Assembly (NCBI GenBank): GCA_025765595.1
Contig: JAIVFH010000063.1
Location: 1 to 64,000 of the forward strand
Direction of reading: 5' to 3'
DNA: 64,000 bases
From: Obelidium mucronatum
Taxonomy: Eukaryota; Chytridiomycota; Chytridiomycetes; Chytridiales; Chytriomycetaceae
Part shown: piece by piece, positions 24,840-36,740 of the stretch
How positions within the stretch are numbered: the first letter of the stretch is position 1
Layout: the number at the start of each line of letters is the position of its first letter
Translations under genes and position numbers: made by a program
Notes under the pieces: model-generated
The model's database searches: none
What the model saw: only the letters and a program-made list of their open reading frames with translations
What the model was told of the DNA's origin: nothing

Positions 24840-25572
24840 AATAAATAAAACCTCTCCAAAGTGATTCTGAAGTCTGGGAACAAACCCAGTGTATCCCGAG
24901 ATATAAGTCTTTTCGGGGTGTTTAGCTGGCAGTGTGTAAGGACTCTTGTCGTCGGCTGGACTGGCAGCAGCAGCGTACGCAAAACTTGGCTTGGCTGGAT
25001 GAATCGCGCGTTTTGTGGACTTATCGGAAATTGCGGGTTTCTGCTGGTCCTTGATGGCTTGGACTCGAGCTGGGAGTTCATTGCGAGACTTGAGCATTGA
25101 TTCAAAGTCGACAAGTGATGCATTTGTGGTTTCAACGTAAGGGCGACCAAAGTGTTCTTGAGACCGTGGAATGTATCCTGGTAGCATATAAAGTCGAAAA
25201 CATAAGTGTTCTTTTTAGCCAACCATTGCCTACACTTGAAAATAAATACCACCAGCCACACCAACCAGTGTATCCAGGAACAGGAGGAAACGAAAAGCGA
25301 TCGTCTCCAGTAGCATACTTATTCACGCGTTTCCACACATATTCCTTTTCGTTACTAGATTTCTTTGCATTAGCTGACGAGCGTTGGGCCTGCAACTCTT
25401 CGCGTCGTACTGAAGCAGCTTTCTGGATCTCGCCCTGCTTTAACGAAGGATCCGTGTGTAAAATATGACGCGTTGCGTTTCCATATGTAAGTCCAAACTG
25501 GTACTTGAGTGATGGCACGAATCCGGCAAACCCAGGTGTGGCAATACAGGTCGTCTCTTCTTTCAAAGTCAT
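24196..25572 (-). CDS. Ciliary microtubule inner protein (CIMIP2/FAM166 family)
   Basis: The protein runs from Met at 25572 to a stop at 24196 in five exons; exon 1 is 25266-25572 and the last is 24196-24290. Repeated family motifs are clear: GFAGFVPSLKYQFGLTYG near the N-terminus, PGYTGYIPRSQEHFGRPY, SGYTGFVPRLQNHFGE and FTGFIPGSKYGFATTFGK. These PGY/FTGF-P-x3-FG blocks define the FAM166/CIMIP2 group, whose members line the inside of axonemal doublet microtubules. Its presence implies the organism builds a flagellum. Intron 2 carries a 42-nt poly-A tract (plus strand) and intron 3 an AAAG microsatellite. The last exon is the copy made or retained by the tandem duplication. Confidence 0.85.
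24796..24837 (+). repeat. Poly-A tract (42 nt) inside a CIMIP2 intron
   Basis: An uninterrupted run of A on the plus strand, read as poly-T near the 5' end of the intron of the minus-strand gene. Length may be unstable. Confidence 0.95.
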
Positions 25573-25846
25573 TGGTTTTTCTTGATTGTTCCAACGGGAT
25601 TATGCTTCCTTTTTTTCTTTTCGGGCTTATTCCTGATATCCGCCTTCTTTGTCGAATAAGGACGGGGGAGGAAAGGAGGTTTGATTATCAAGATTTTCAA
25701 GGAGACAGAACAAAGAGCCACCGCCACTGTCACATCCAATCAAAAAACACAACAAAAAAACAAACAAAAATACACACATATTTTATGAATAAAGCTCGAA
25801 ACACAATATTTTAAATAGAACACAAGCATTTTTAAGCATAATACAA

Positions 25847-28800
25847 TCAACAATTCAAAAACGCTGCCAATCCTGCCAACTTTGGCATACCATGACTTGC
25901 CATTGATGTGCAACTTCTTACAACAAACAACTCCAACTCCACAAACGAGGCATGCGCACCAGAAACGGCGACCCCAAATTTAACACCCTCTTCTTGGATA
26001 CGTTTCTGGGCACTACTTTGTTCTTCACCTGGTTCTTTTGCTGAAGAAACACTTGTCCGTCCCCCCTGAACTTCTCGAAATCCCGCCTTTTTGATTTGAG
26101 ATAAGGAAGGCGATGCCGGTCTTGACGAAAACTTTCGCGTTTCTCCAGCAGCTGAAGGATTTTTGGGCTGAGGTGAAGTAGTACCACTCCGAGAGGATGA
26201 TTGTAACCGACTTGAACCCCCAAATGAAGTTTGTGGTGGTGGCGTCTTTGTTGGTGTTGTTGTCGGTGATTGTGATGGTGTAGGAGTTGTTTCCTTTCCA
26301 GCAAGGATGAATGCAACATTACTGTCGAACCTCATGCACATGTCAGAAAACTTGATACACAAGTCCAAACACTTGTAAATCGATTTCAAAACAGAGGAAG
26401 CCTAATAACAGAAACGTTTGATTTCAGTATTTCTTTTCTTCTCAAAAAAGAACAATGTTAAAACCTTTTCGTTCAACAAGAAAAAGTGGTCGCAAATGTC
26501 CACAAGAAACGCTTCGTGGAACTTTTTCAGTTGATCAATGTCATGAAAATTGGCGACGGCTTTCATAAAGTCAGTTGTTGCAGGTTGTATCACCTGCCAC
26601 AAAAAAATACTGAAGGTCAAATAGATACAATACAACATCAATAAAAAAACATACAGTGTTCATCGCAAAACTCGTTAGCCCTTCGCAAAATACCTTCATT
26701 TTTCTCCTCAACACTGTCCTCTGCCTCATCCAACCAAACTGAGCCCCAAAACATGTCTTGTCGGTTGACAACGTCTCTTTATCCAATCGATTCCTCGCCA
26801 GAGATAGCTGCATCAAAAAAACAAAGACCTTGTTGTAGAATTCAAGTGATCCCATTGTAATAATGCAGTTGAGCGGCCAGGACACCTTTGTGTTTTGGGA
26901 AATGCAACTCAAAACCCTTTCCCAATCAACCCAAATAACAAGGAAATCAACTCACATCATATCCAATTTGTACACAATTCACAGAAGAGACATGAATCCG
27001 GCCTCCCCCACCTCGCTTTCGCATATCTGCTGTGACCTTTGTTTCATCAACTATCAACATGATTCGATCGGATTGTTCAACCCATCGCTCAGACCCTTCC
27101 TCTGCCGTTTCAAAGGAGGCGATACATGAATTAAATGCCTCCTGAAGTACTCCAGGCCGCCTCCAGAGTTCACCCGATCGAATCTTATCAAATGTGTAGG
27201 TTGGTTGCCAAAAATAAAAACACACGCGTTGAAATAGGCGTACCTTTTCCCCAACTGTATCTACAAGGGGTTCCATGACCAATCCACAAGTCATTAAAAA
27301 CACTTGCTGTAAAGTTCGCAAATGGGATAAGAGACGACATTCATCCCCCAGAAATTGTCGAATCAAAGTAGCTCCAACGGTTTGAAGCTTGGGATAAAGT
27401 ATTGATGTGATAACCCGTTCGAATATTTCTTGAAATGGCCTCCACAGTTGTTGGTGATCTGCAAAAAAAAAGGAGAAAAATTTTTTCAACAAAAGGAATG
27501 ATAGGTTGTCACTATACGAACGAACCAAAATTATGTGCCATTACTTGATCAAGCCAAAAACTTTTTGCACTAGTTCGAGAAACTTCTGAAGCGGCATCGC
27601 CTGCTGTTGCGGCAACCACAAGTGGCGAGACAGTTTCACCAGGCTGCCAAACACGATCAAACAGGAACAACGCCGAAGCTGTAGAAGCGGCGGAAATATT
27701 TGAAATTGATGACTGTGGTGGAGGTGGTGGAGATGGAAGAGTTTGATCCACCTGCAGAACGTCAAGCATCTCTGACATCATGCTTGCAAAAAAGCCCTTT
27801 CTCATTGTTGGAATAACATCAACAAGCTTAAAAGAAAAAACAAGAAAATAAGAAGGAAATAGGTCCTTAAAAGGGAATATTAGATTGAAAAGTATTCTAT
27901 CGTACCAATTCAGGATTAAGTTCTCTGAGCATTATCATACACTTTCCAATGGATATTGTAGTATTAAATGAAGACCACAGAATAGTAGGAACTTCTTTTA
28001 AGTCAGCATTAAATCTGGAAGTCCAGAAATCACTGGATTTAATGTCAACGGCCTCATCACTATTTTCGAGAGACAAAGGTTAACTCACGAATGAAAGAGA
28101 CAACAACGAACGCTGGACTTTTACCATAAAAATCCAACGCCAGTTGATAGGGTCCCATCCAACCACCAGACTTCAACAGCATCGAACCAAGGCTGCAAAA
28201 CACTCATCAACACAGTAATTCCCCACTTGTATCTGAAAGCATCACATGAATTTTGGTACATGGTAAGACGCGAATAAAATGTGTTGATAAACACAAGCGG
28301 AGAAAAAGGATTGTTTTCGATTTTTCCAGATTCCCGAATAATCAAATACAACTCATTCAGCGGAACAAATCTCTCTGCCACTCGATCCATGAGCTGCAAA
28401 ACAGATGCCGCTATCGGTTCCTCGCCATCTAAAGAATAAATTAAAAACAAATCCAAGGTGCCAGATCACTCACTACCTTTCAACACTCTTGAGGAATCAA
28501 AGTAAAAGTCTTGCATTTCAATAATCCAAGTTCGATGGGCCTCCAAGGTTTCACAAAGAACATATGAAACTGCACCAAGACTAGGAATCCACAGTCTTTC
28601 AGTTTTGGTATCGTCCTGAATTCTGAACGAAGCATCAGTACTCGAAAAAATACACAGTGGATACTTTTTTTTTTTACCTCTTGACAAAACTTTGAAGTTT
28701 ACGGACAATTGTACCCCACTTCGCAAACTGGGTCATCACTGACTGCAACATTTCAACAGTCAAGTGCGTCAAACAAGCAATCATTTTTGGCTTATGTTTG

Positions 28801-29986
28801 ACCAAATGCGAATTAATTCAAACGCTTAATATAGAAGGAGGATAATACAAAAAGAAACCTTGAAAGACAGTGAATCATTGTCAAGTTCAAACATCTCGGC
28901 AGGTATTCCATGGAGAACAAACAAAACTTCCCGAATAACATCCAATTCGCTGATGTATTTTGTCGTCGCTACAGGCACTCCAAAAAAGGCGGGATCGTTT
29001 GATTGATGAGAAGCGATGGAAGGTGCTGGCAACAATATCGTTTGTCAACATTGCATGAAGTTTAAAAACAGCAACTTACCCAAAGTTGCGGGCACATCAA
29101 TGTCAAAGCTGCATTCTGCGATTTGATGTTGAGTATCGATTAAGGATGTCACGGATTGCATACCGCCAAATTGGGGTCCATTGTTCGCTGAGTTCCAATA
29201 ATGAGATTGGAGTAGTTTAACAAGATCGGCGCTCTCCTTTTTGAATTATTGATGGGTATAAGTTGTAAACGATACTGCGTTTGAGGATGGAAACTAACTG
29301 GGTATGTCTCGTTCGGGGGAGTAATCAGGCCAGTATCAAAAGTAGCTGGCAACTCATCGGGGAGAGCATCCGTTTCATCCTGATTAGTGCGCATGTCGTC
29401 TTCAATGTAATTATCCATGGTATCGGTATCATCATAGTCCGAATCTCCATTGTCGGACTTTGTGTAATCTACTGAGTTCCAATGATCTCCCTCCAAAGGA
29501 TCTGTTTCTAGTATATTTCTCCATAGTTTTTCATTTTCCAGTTGAGGATTCGTTCGCCGTTGGTGAATTTCTGAAAGTACTTGTAGTGAGGAATCAACAA
29601 TGGCTGCCGTATGCGCCGCTTTCATCTTGAGCGAATTGAAGTGGCCAAGTTTTTTGGAATTTGAAGCTGATGATGCAATTCTAGTTGATGATGAGCCATC
29701 AGAGGTGGTTGAAGCAGGTGGTGGATCATCCTCCTCACTCGCGGATTTAGACATGAAGAGCAGAAACGAAAGAGCTTGATAAATCTTTTCGATTGTTTAA
29801 AAGCAATCCTGAATCCAAGGAACTGCAACTCACCGCAAACTGGTTTAGCGAATCATCATTTGTCCTTCGAGACGCAAGTAATGCCTCGTCCAACAACATC
29901 TTTAAGGCGTTTGCCTTTTCAGATTTGCCAAACATGTCCCATTTTTCAATGAGCCTAGTTGAAGGCAAGTGAAATGGGTTAGGCAT
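25847..29986 (-). CDS. TUBGCP5: Gamma-tubulin complex component, GCP5-like
   Basis: A long, many-exon minus-strand gene. Near the start, splicing from 29834 to the next exon gives QFAIYQALSFLLFMSKSASE, like the N-terminal region of GCP5. DPLEGDHWNSVDYT is also GCP5-like. Further on are the Spc97/Spc98 blocks FGAQFGWMRQRTVLRRKMKV, CEGLTSFAMNTVIQPATTDF and LKSIYKCLDLCIKFSDMCM near the C-terminus, followed by a Ser/Thr/Pro-rich insertion. GCPs form the ring that nucleates microtubules at spindle poles and basal bodies. The subgroup is less sure than the family. An alternative first exon with ATG at 30033 could be spliced to 29953. I did not resolve all middle exon borders. Confidence 0.82.
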
Positions 29987-30317
29987 GGATGGATTTCAAG
30001 CATGGGCCATCGTCACCCGTTGTACTGGGCCATCACCGCGACTTCATCATTAGATCGAAATGAATGGAAAGTAAGCGCGTTTGAGGCGTTTTTCGCCGCT
30101 TTAAGGAGCTATTCCAAACATGTCAAATGTCCATTCATTCAAGGCCAAGCAAGATTCAAGGGCCCAACCTCTGCGGGATCAGCCGAGATTCTATTCTTTG
30201 AAAGCGAAGCGACTAGTCGATGCACGTTGCGGGTAGTTGCCAGGGAAGTGTTTGATTGAGAGTGCTTCATCGCTGTTAAATAATTCTTTTTTTCTTCTTT
30301 GTTTCTTCTCTTGCAAA

Positions 30318-33192
30318 ATGCAACCAGCGTTTCGGACGGCGTGGACACACGTGCGCCGCTCTTCATCGACCGCGTCTTCACCGGGCGGCGCGCGCCTGCT
30401 TGAAAGCACATCTGGGCGGCGGGCGGCGCGCCAGCAGCAGCCCGTGCGCCCGCAGCCGCACGTCGCCGACCGGCTGCTTGCGCGCGGCCAGCGCCAGCCA
30501 ATGATTTCCGCCGCCGACGTGTACGCCGCCGCCGCCGCGCGCCGCCGCCCGCTGTCCGCCGACGGCTACGCGAAGGCGCCGCCTGCCGACGCCGCCCCGC
30601 GCGCGGACGCCGATGCGCCGCCGGACGCTGCGGACGCTGCGCCGCCGCTGGACAGCTTCGACCGCGCGGCAACAATGGCGTCGGCCAATCCGCCGAACTG
30701 GTCCGCCTTCAGCGCCGCCGTCGATGCAAAAGACGCCCTGGCAGCCTGGCTGGCCTTCAAAGACATCTTGTTCTCGGACGTCGAAAAGCTGAAGGTTTCG
30801 TCGGAACACGTCAACAAAGTGCTGTATTTGCTCTTGCGCTTCAGACCGTTTCCAAAGGTCAAACTGATGCTCGAAACTTTGGAATACGCAAAGCAATTGA
30901 ACCTTCCGCCAAACATTGATTCGCAAAATCTTCTCTTGGAGGCTTATTCTAGGTATTTAGTATTCCCTTTCATGTGTGTGTGTGCTGAGTAACTGATCAT
31001 TAATTTCAGAAACGGCGATAAAGAGAACGCACAGAAAGTTGCTCTCGAGTTTGGTCAGCTGGGTTTAGTTCCCAACCTGAGAACATACAATTTGTTCTTG
31101 CAACTCCATGTTAAGGATGGAAATCTGCCTGCGTGTATCGCTTTCTATGAGCGTATGATTGAGGAGGGAATCGAGCCTGACGTTCACACTTTTAATTCGT
31201 TGATTCAAGGTAAAAGCAATCTTCTTGACATCTGTCAAAAGTACTTGCTTGCTTGCACACTCACCCACATGCACACGCATTCACACTTTAGGCTGTTTGA
31301 AACTCAACAAGAAAAGCGACGTTGCTCTATACTTTGAAGAAATGCTCAATCTCGGAATCAATCCAGACCAAAGAACAGTCACACACATGATACAATACAT
31401 TAGCAAATGCACGCAACCGACCGAATCCACCGTTGCAAAACTATTAAACTTTCAGCAAACTTACATTCAAGAACATGGAGACGTGGATCGAGATCCAGAG
31501 TCAGCAAAAGTGGAAGCAAATGCCGCCATCTATACAGCTTTGATGAAAAGCTATGGTGATCACGACCGCATAGATCTAGCTCGCACTTGCTTTGACAAGG
31601 CCAAAAAGCTACCAGATGCGGATGCCCACGTGTACACCACCATGTTGCACATTCTGGTAGAATCTGCAGCCCGGAAGCCAAAGCATCATCAGACCAATGA
31701 AGAAGGCGTGTCTTCGACGGCGGCAGCTGACTCTCTTGCTGTTCTGCCCCATGAAGAAGCGAGTATCAACGAGGGGGTTACCGAAGAAGCGCTTGCCCTC
31801 TTCCAAGAAATGCTGGATATTCCAAACATGGAAGTAGACAGTATCGCATTCGCAACACTTGTGCAAATGTTTGTACAAGCCCGAGATCTTGACCGAGCCG
31901 AGCTGGTTGTGAATGTAGGAATGAAAACTCGAGGAATCCCGGTTACATATGCAGTCTGGACCAGTCTATTGGAAGGATATATTGAAGCTGGGCGAGTTGC
32001 AGATGCTGTACGGCTGTTTGAGCAAATGAAAATGGAAGGATCGTCGCCGTCTACTCACTTGTACAATCTGGTGTTGAAAGGGCTAGCAGCTGATTTTGAT
32101 ATGGAGTTATTAGAACGGCATTGGGGCCGGTGGTTGTGGAGTTTGGAAATGGAAGAGGCGGAATTGGCGAGAGACAGGGAAAGGAAACATAATCAACCGG
32201 CGTCGGGTTTTAAGACTAAGCATGGGCTGAGAAAATTGGCAAGACCCGATGCTGAGTCATACACGATTGTTGTGGATGCCTACGTTGCGTGTCAGGATAT
32301 TGATCGAGCCATGAAGGAAGTCTCCAAAATGATGAAGGGAAAGTTTGTTCCGTCTGCAAGAACATTTGTGTCTCTCATTGAGGCGCATGTGCGGCGACGT
32401 GATTACAAAGCTGCTGCCGAAACGATGCTGATGATGCGAACTGCAGTAGCAACAGGAAAGAATGGAGCCGCGACATTGCATCGGGTTGTCAAGGCGAACG
32501 CCAAGCAGTTTGAGGCCCTTGTTGTTGGGTTATTGGAAACGTCAGAATCTCTGCAAAAGGCCAACGTTGTAGAATTCTCGGAAGATGCATCTCCAAAAGA
32601 ATTGGCAAAACTGGCTGATTTTGCAGAAAACTCGGCTGAACTTGCTGCCGAAATGAAGGCCAAGCGAGTATTGGGTGTTGAGTTGTACAAGGAAATGATT
32701 TCGGCGGACTGTGCTCCCACGGAAGAAACATTTGCATGTGTTATTCGTGCTCATGGGCGAGCAAAAGATTTGGTTTCTGCAATCAAGGCGTGGATGTCGT
32801 TCCGATCGCTGCATTCTACAGTTGTTCCTCAACATTCTACTGTTAATGCACTTTTATTGTGCGTCAAAGATCTTGGAAAACAAGCATCAGCGCAAGCAGT
32901 AATAGATCTGGTGAAGAAGGAGGAACTCAAATTAGATGCGGAAGGATACGGTTATATGCTCTACTTGTATGCCCGGTGGGGCTGGAGGGAGGAACTCATT
33001 AGTGCAGTAGTTGATATGGTTAATGCGGGCACAGATGTGACAAATCAGATTGTGTCACAGATTGAGGATGGTTTAGCGAAACATAGCGGAGTTGGTGCTG
33101 CAGCGAAACAGCGTGATGTTCTTCGATTTATTGAAGAAAACTGGCCTGAAGCTCTGTCATTCAAAGGAGAGATTGCTCCAATGCAGGAATAA
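30318..33192 (+). CDS. Mitochondrial pentatricopeptide repeat (PPR) protein
   Basis: Three exons: 30318-30952, 31010-31209 and 31292-33192. The Arg/Ser/Ala-rich N-terminus without acidic residues (MQPAFRTAWTHVRRSSST) fits a mitochondrial targeting signal. P-class PPR motifs follow, for example VPNLRTYNLFLQLHVKDGN, EPDVHTFNSLIQGC, PVTYAVWTSLLEGYIEAGR and PDAESYTIVVDAYVACQDID, spread over most of the protein. PPR proteins bind organellar RNA in a sequence-dependent way and act in transcript stability, processing or translation. The RNA target cannot be told from sequence alone. Exon 1 is very GC-rich and low in complexity over about 400 bp. Confidence 0.88.
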
Positions 33193-33293
33193 AGTAATTA
33201 AATAATATTATTATAAGTTATTATAGTTTATCTTTTTTTTTATTATTGTTATTTTTTATTATTTAAAAAAAAAAAGAAAGAGAGAAAGAAGAT

Positions 33294-35878
33294 ATGGCAA
33301 CCGAACCTGTTTCGCTGTGGGGTGCTGGATACACGGATGGATACGGTGCCCCAGAAGCTCCTGAAGGCAGCAACAATGCTTGTAACGACAGCAACGACGA
33401 CATTGAAGACATGGCTATTTCATTCGAGATGATAACTGCTCCAGGCGAAGAATCCAAAGACATTGACACAGAACACATTAGAAGACATCCCGCATTAAGC
33501 AGCAACCAGAAGAATGAGCAGGACAAAGAAGAAGAAGAAGAAGAAGATGATGAAGATTCCAAGAATGCAGCCTCGCTTCTTCTTGCACAAGGCTCAACAG
33601 AGCCTCACTTTCTCCCCGGAAATGCAAAAGTATGGGTCAAAACAATGGGCTGTTCGCATAACGTTTCAGGTATGAAAAAAAATGAATTTGGTCTTCTACA
33701 ATTCCTGTGTGAAAGAGTTGTTCTGTCTTTTTTTTTTTTTTTTTTTTTCTGACTTTGTTTGTGGTGTTCATCCAGATGGAGAATACATGGCAGGATTATT
33801 GAGCTCTCAAGGATACTCTGTTTTATTCGAAGATTCCAAGAAGGATCAAGCCGATTTATGGTTGCTCAACAGCTGCACAGTAAAAGGTCCCAGTGAATTG
33901 ACGTTTATCAATGATATCAAAAAGGGAATGGATGCAGGAAAGAAGGTTGTTGTGGCAGGGTGTGTTCCACAGGCTTCTGGAACCGTTGGTGGAAGTATTG
34001 GACGTGGGAAGGGGAAAGGGCGGGAATGGGATGGACTTTCTGTCGTTGGGGTAAGGCGAAGCCCCTTTGGGCGAAGCCCCTTTTTGTTCTTTCTTTTTTT
34101 TTTTTGTGGTTTTAAAGATGTTGGTTGTGTGGTTTTATTGATTTGCTTGTATTAGGTTCAGCAAATTGACAGAGTTGTTGAAGTTGTGGAAGAGACTTTA
34201 AAGGGGAACGTGATTCGCTTGACAAAGGACAAGAAGGTGGAAGTTTCAGTGGATGGTGAAGACACAATGACTGGTGAAATGGAGGGCGTTCAGAGAAGTT
34301 CGGGAAAAAAGAGAAAGGCTGGTGGTGCCAAACTTGACCTTCCAAAAGTGCGAAGAAACCCATTTGTTGAAATTATTCCCATTAATACGGGGTGTTTGAA
34401 TCAATGCACTTATTGTAAGACCAAGCATGCTCGTGGGGATTTGGGGTGAGTGAAGTCTTTATCTTTTTTTTTTCTTTTTTTTCTGACATGGATCTTTTTT
34501 GTAAACAAGATCGTATTCTCCTGAAGAAATCTGGGAACGCTGTGAATCAGTCATTCACGAAGGCGTCAAAGAGATTTGGCTAACTAGTGAAGATACTGGT
34601 GCCTATGGCCGAGACATTGGCGTGAGCATTGTAGACTTGCTCTGGGGAATCGTAGCCGTTTTAGAAAAGTACCCAAAGAGCGGAACAATGTTACGTGTTG
34701 GAATGGTGAGTCTTGCAATCCCCAGATTGCGTGGTTGTGTGCACCCCCCCTAATAATGAGAAAACATTTCACAGACAAATCCTCCATACATTCTAGAACA
34801 TCTATCCGAAATGGTCAAAATCCTCTCCCACCCGCGCGTTTTTGCATTCCTACACGTCCCTGTCCAGTCTGGATCCAACGCCGTCCTTGACTCCATGCGT
34901 CGGCAATATACTGTTCAAGAATTCACCCAAATTGTCACAACCTTAAGACGCCAAGTCCAACCAACCTCGTGCACAGTTGCAACAGATATCATTTGTGGGT
35001 TCCCAACTGAAACCGACAGCGACTTTGATGAAAGTATGGAGCTTCTCAAGGAGCTACAATTCAATGTCCTTCACATTAGTCAATTCTATTCACGGCCGGG
35101 AACTCCTGCTGCACTTATGCCGCGACTTCCCAGTGAAGTAGTCAAGGCGAGAAGTCGGCTCGTGAGTCAGCTGTTCAATGAATGGTTCCCTTACAGTGGT
35201 TTGGAAGGGTTAGTGGTGAATGCTTTGGTGACTGAAGTAAGCAGTGACGGGAAATTCTATGTTGGCCATGACAAGCTGTATCGACAGATTTTGGTGCCAA
35301 AAGAAGAAAAGTATTTGGGAAGATGGGTAAAAGTGGAAGTTGTTCGAACTGGAAAGTTTTTTTTGGAGGCAAGAGTTTTGGAGCTGATTGGTGGGGAAGA
35401 AGAAGAATTGGATGATTTGGTTCTTGCTGCTGCTTCTGGGGGCGCAAATGTTGGGGACAAGAAAGTTGGAACCAAGCTTGGGAAGGGCACGGTTGTGAAA
35501 CGTAAACGCGCTCCACGGTTAGTCAATGTAGCTGGCAAAATGGTTAAAATGGGAAGCGAAGAAGATGTGCACGCTACTTCTGTGGAAGGAAATGATGAGG
35601 GGACTGTGCTGAGTGTACCCGAAAGTTTCCAACAACAAAAGCCTGTCGCTGATGGTTCCTCGGATAAGAAAAGGAACGATGAAGCACCAACTAGGCTGGG
35701 GCAGTTATTGCTGACCCCCACTGTTTCAATTGGATTGGGTTTGGCTGCATTAGTTTATGGTAGCATGCGAATTGCCACCATTCGCCATCTTAGCCCCAAG
35801 ATGATTGGGGCCGGACTTGTTGTAATAGGAGGCATTGGCTTGTTGGGAAGCGGAATATTTGAGAGTATGAAGAAATAA
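33294..35878 (+). CDS. CDKAL1: tRNA ms2t6A37 methylthiotransferase (CDKAL1)
   Basis: Five exons: 33294-33669, 33776-34050, 34156-34445, 34510-34705 and 34775-35878. The MTTase N-terminal cysteines are present ([23 protein letters not shown]). The radical-SAM CX3CX2C motif reads [17 protein letters not shown], and [16 protein letters not shown] and [12 protein letters not shown] follow. A TRAM-like region comes next. The C-terminus has two hydrophobic segments ([12 protein letters not shown] and [19 protein letters not shown]), consistent with the ER tail anchor of CDKAL1. The enzyme adds a methylthio group to t6A at position 37 of tRNA(Lys). A disordered acidic N-terminal extension of about 110 residues precedes the catalytic part. 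Confidence 0.93.
34055..34083. repeat. 14-bp direct repeat inside a CDKAL1 intron
   Basis: Two exact copies of GGCGAAGCCCCTTT (34055-34068 and 34070-34083) are separated by one base in an otherwise T-rich intron. The GC-rich unit is unlike its surroundings. Confidence 0.85.
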
Positions 35879-36022
35879 TAATGTATTGTCATCATTATGT
35901 ATGCCTAATATTGACAGTATGAAAGTATGAGGAAGTGATCTTCCTAATTAATCTATCTTTTTTACCCGAACTATTTTATAAGAGAATAATAAAGAACAAA
36001 AAAGCAAAAAAAAAAAAAAACA

Positions 36023-36690
36023 ATGTTTGGTCGAACACTGCTGAGAACAGCTGTCAGTGCATCATCCATGATCGCACCAGTCCGAAGCTTCGCGTAAGAT
36101 ACTTCTTATCGAGCAGTGACTCTATTATGCGGTACTTACTGGTTGCTGTTGGGTCAAACCAGGACACTCTTTGGGCGCACACCGTTCACGGCCTCAACAA
36201 CTACTGTATCTTCCTCATTGGTTCAACCCGTCTCATTCCTTCCAATGACAGTGCCTGTTCCAGCGTCCTCTCCATTTGGACTGTTGCAAGTGTGAGTGTT
36301 TTGACGCAAGTGGAAATCAAATCAAAGCAAAAGGGGATTACGACCATCACATCAATCAATTGGAATCAATTCTGTTTCTATTGCCTGATTTTGCTGTTTG
36401 CTGTTGGGAGCGTCTGTTTGGAATCGGATGCACAAACCAAAAAAGCATCTTGACAGTGGCGTATTGGAAACAAGTGGAAGAGAATGTTGTGTGCATTTCT
36501 GTGTGTTTTAACACCACCTTTTATTGTTTTCAGGCTCCAAAGACGTGGTGTCACGTATGGACAGGAGTACCAGCCGAGCGTGTTGAAGCGGAAGCGCAAG
36601 TTTGGATTCTTGAAGAGAGTGAATACGGTCGGCGGGCGAAAGTGTTTGGCGCGTCGCATGTTGAAGGGCCGAAAGCGGCTATCGTGGTAG
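36023..36690 (+). CDS. MRPL34: Mitochondrial ribosomal protein bL34m
   Basis: Three exons with matching phase: 36023-36093, 36163-36291 and 36534-36690. Exon 1 encodes a presequence ([19 protein letters not shown]) rich in Arg and Ser. The last exon encodes the bL34 core: [20 protein letters not shown] and [18 protein letters not shown]. bL34 is a small basic protein of the large ribosomal subunit. The second intron (242 nt) is long for this genome. Because the coding sequence is split, no single open frame shows it whole. It ends 50 bp before TRMT2A. Confidence 0.92.
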
Positions 36691-36740
36691 TTTTCTTTCT
36701 TTTTTTCTGTTGAGTAAAAAAAGCAATCCAAACAAAACAA

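Noticed and set aside
30139..30926. Minus-strand open frames opposite PPR exon 1
   Set aside because: GC-rich sequence lacks stop codons by chance; products are Arg/Ala-rich without domains, while the plus strand has a spliced PPR gene.
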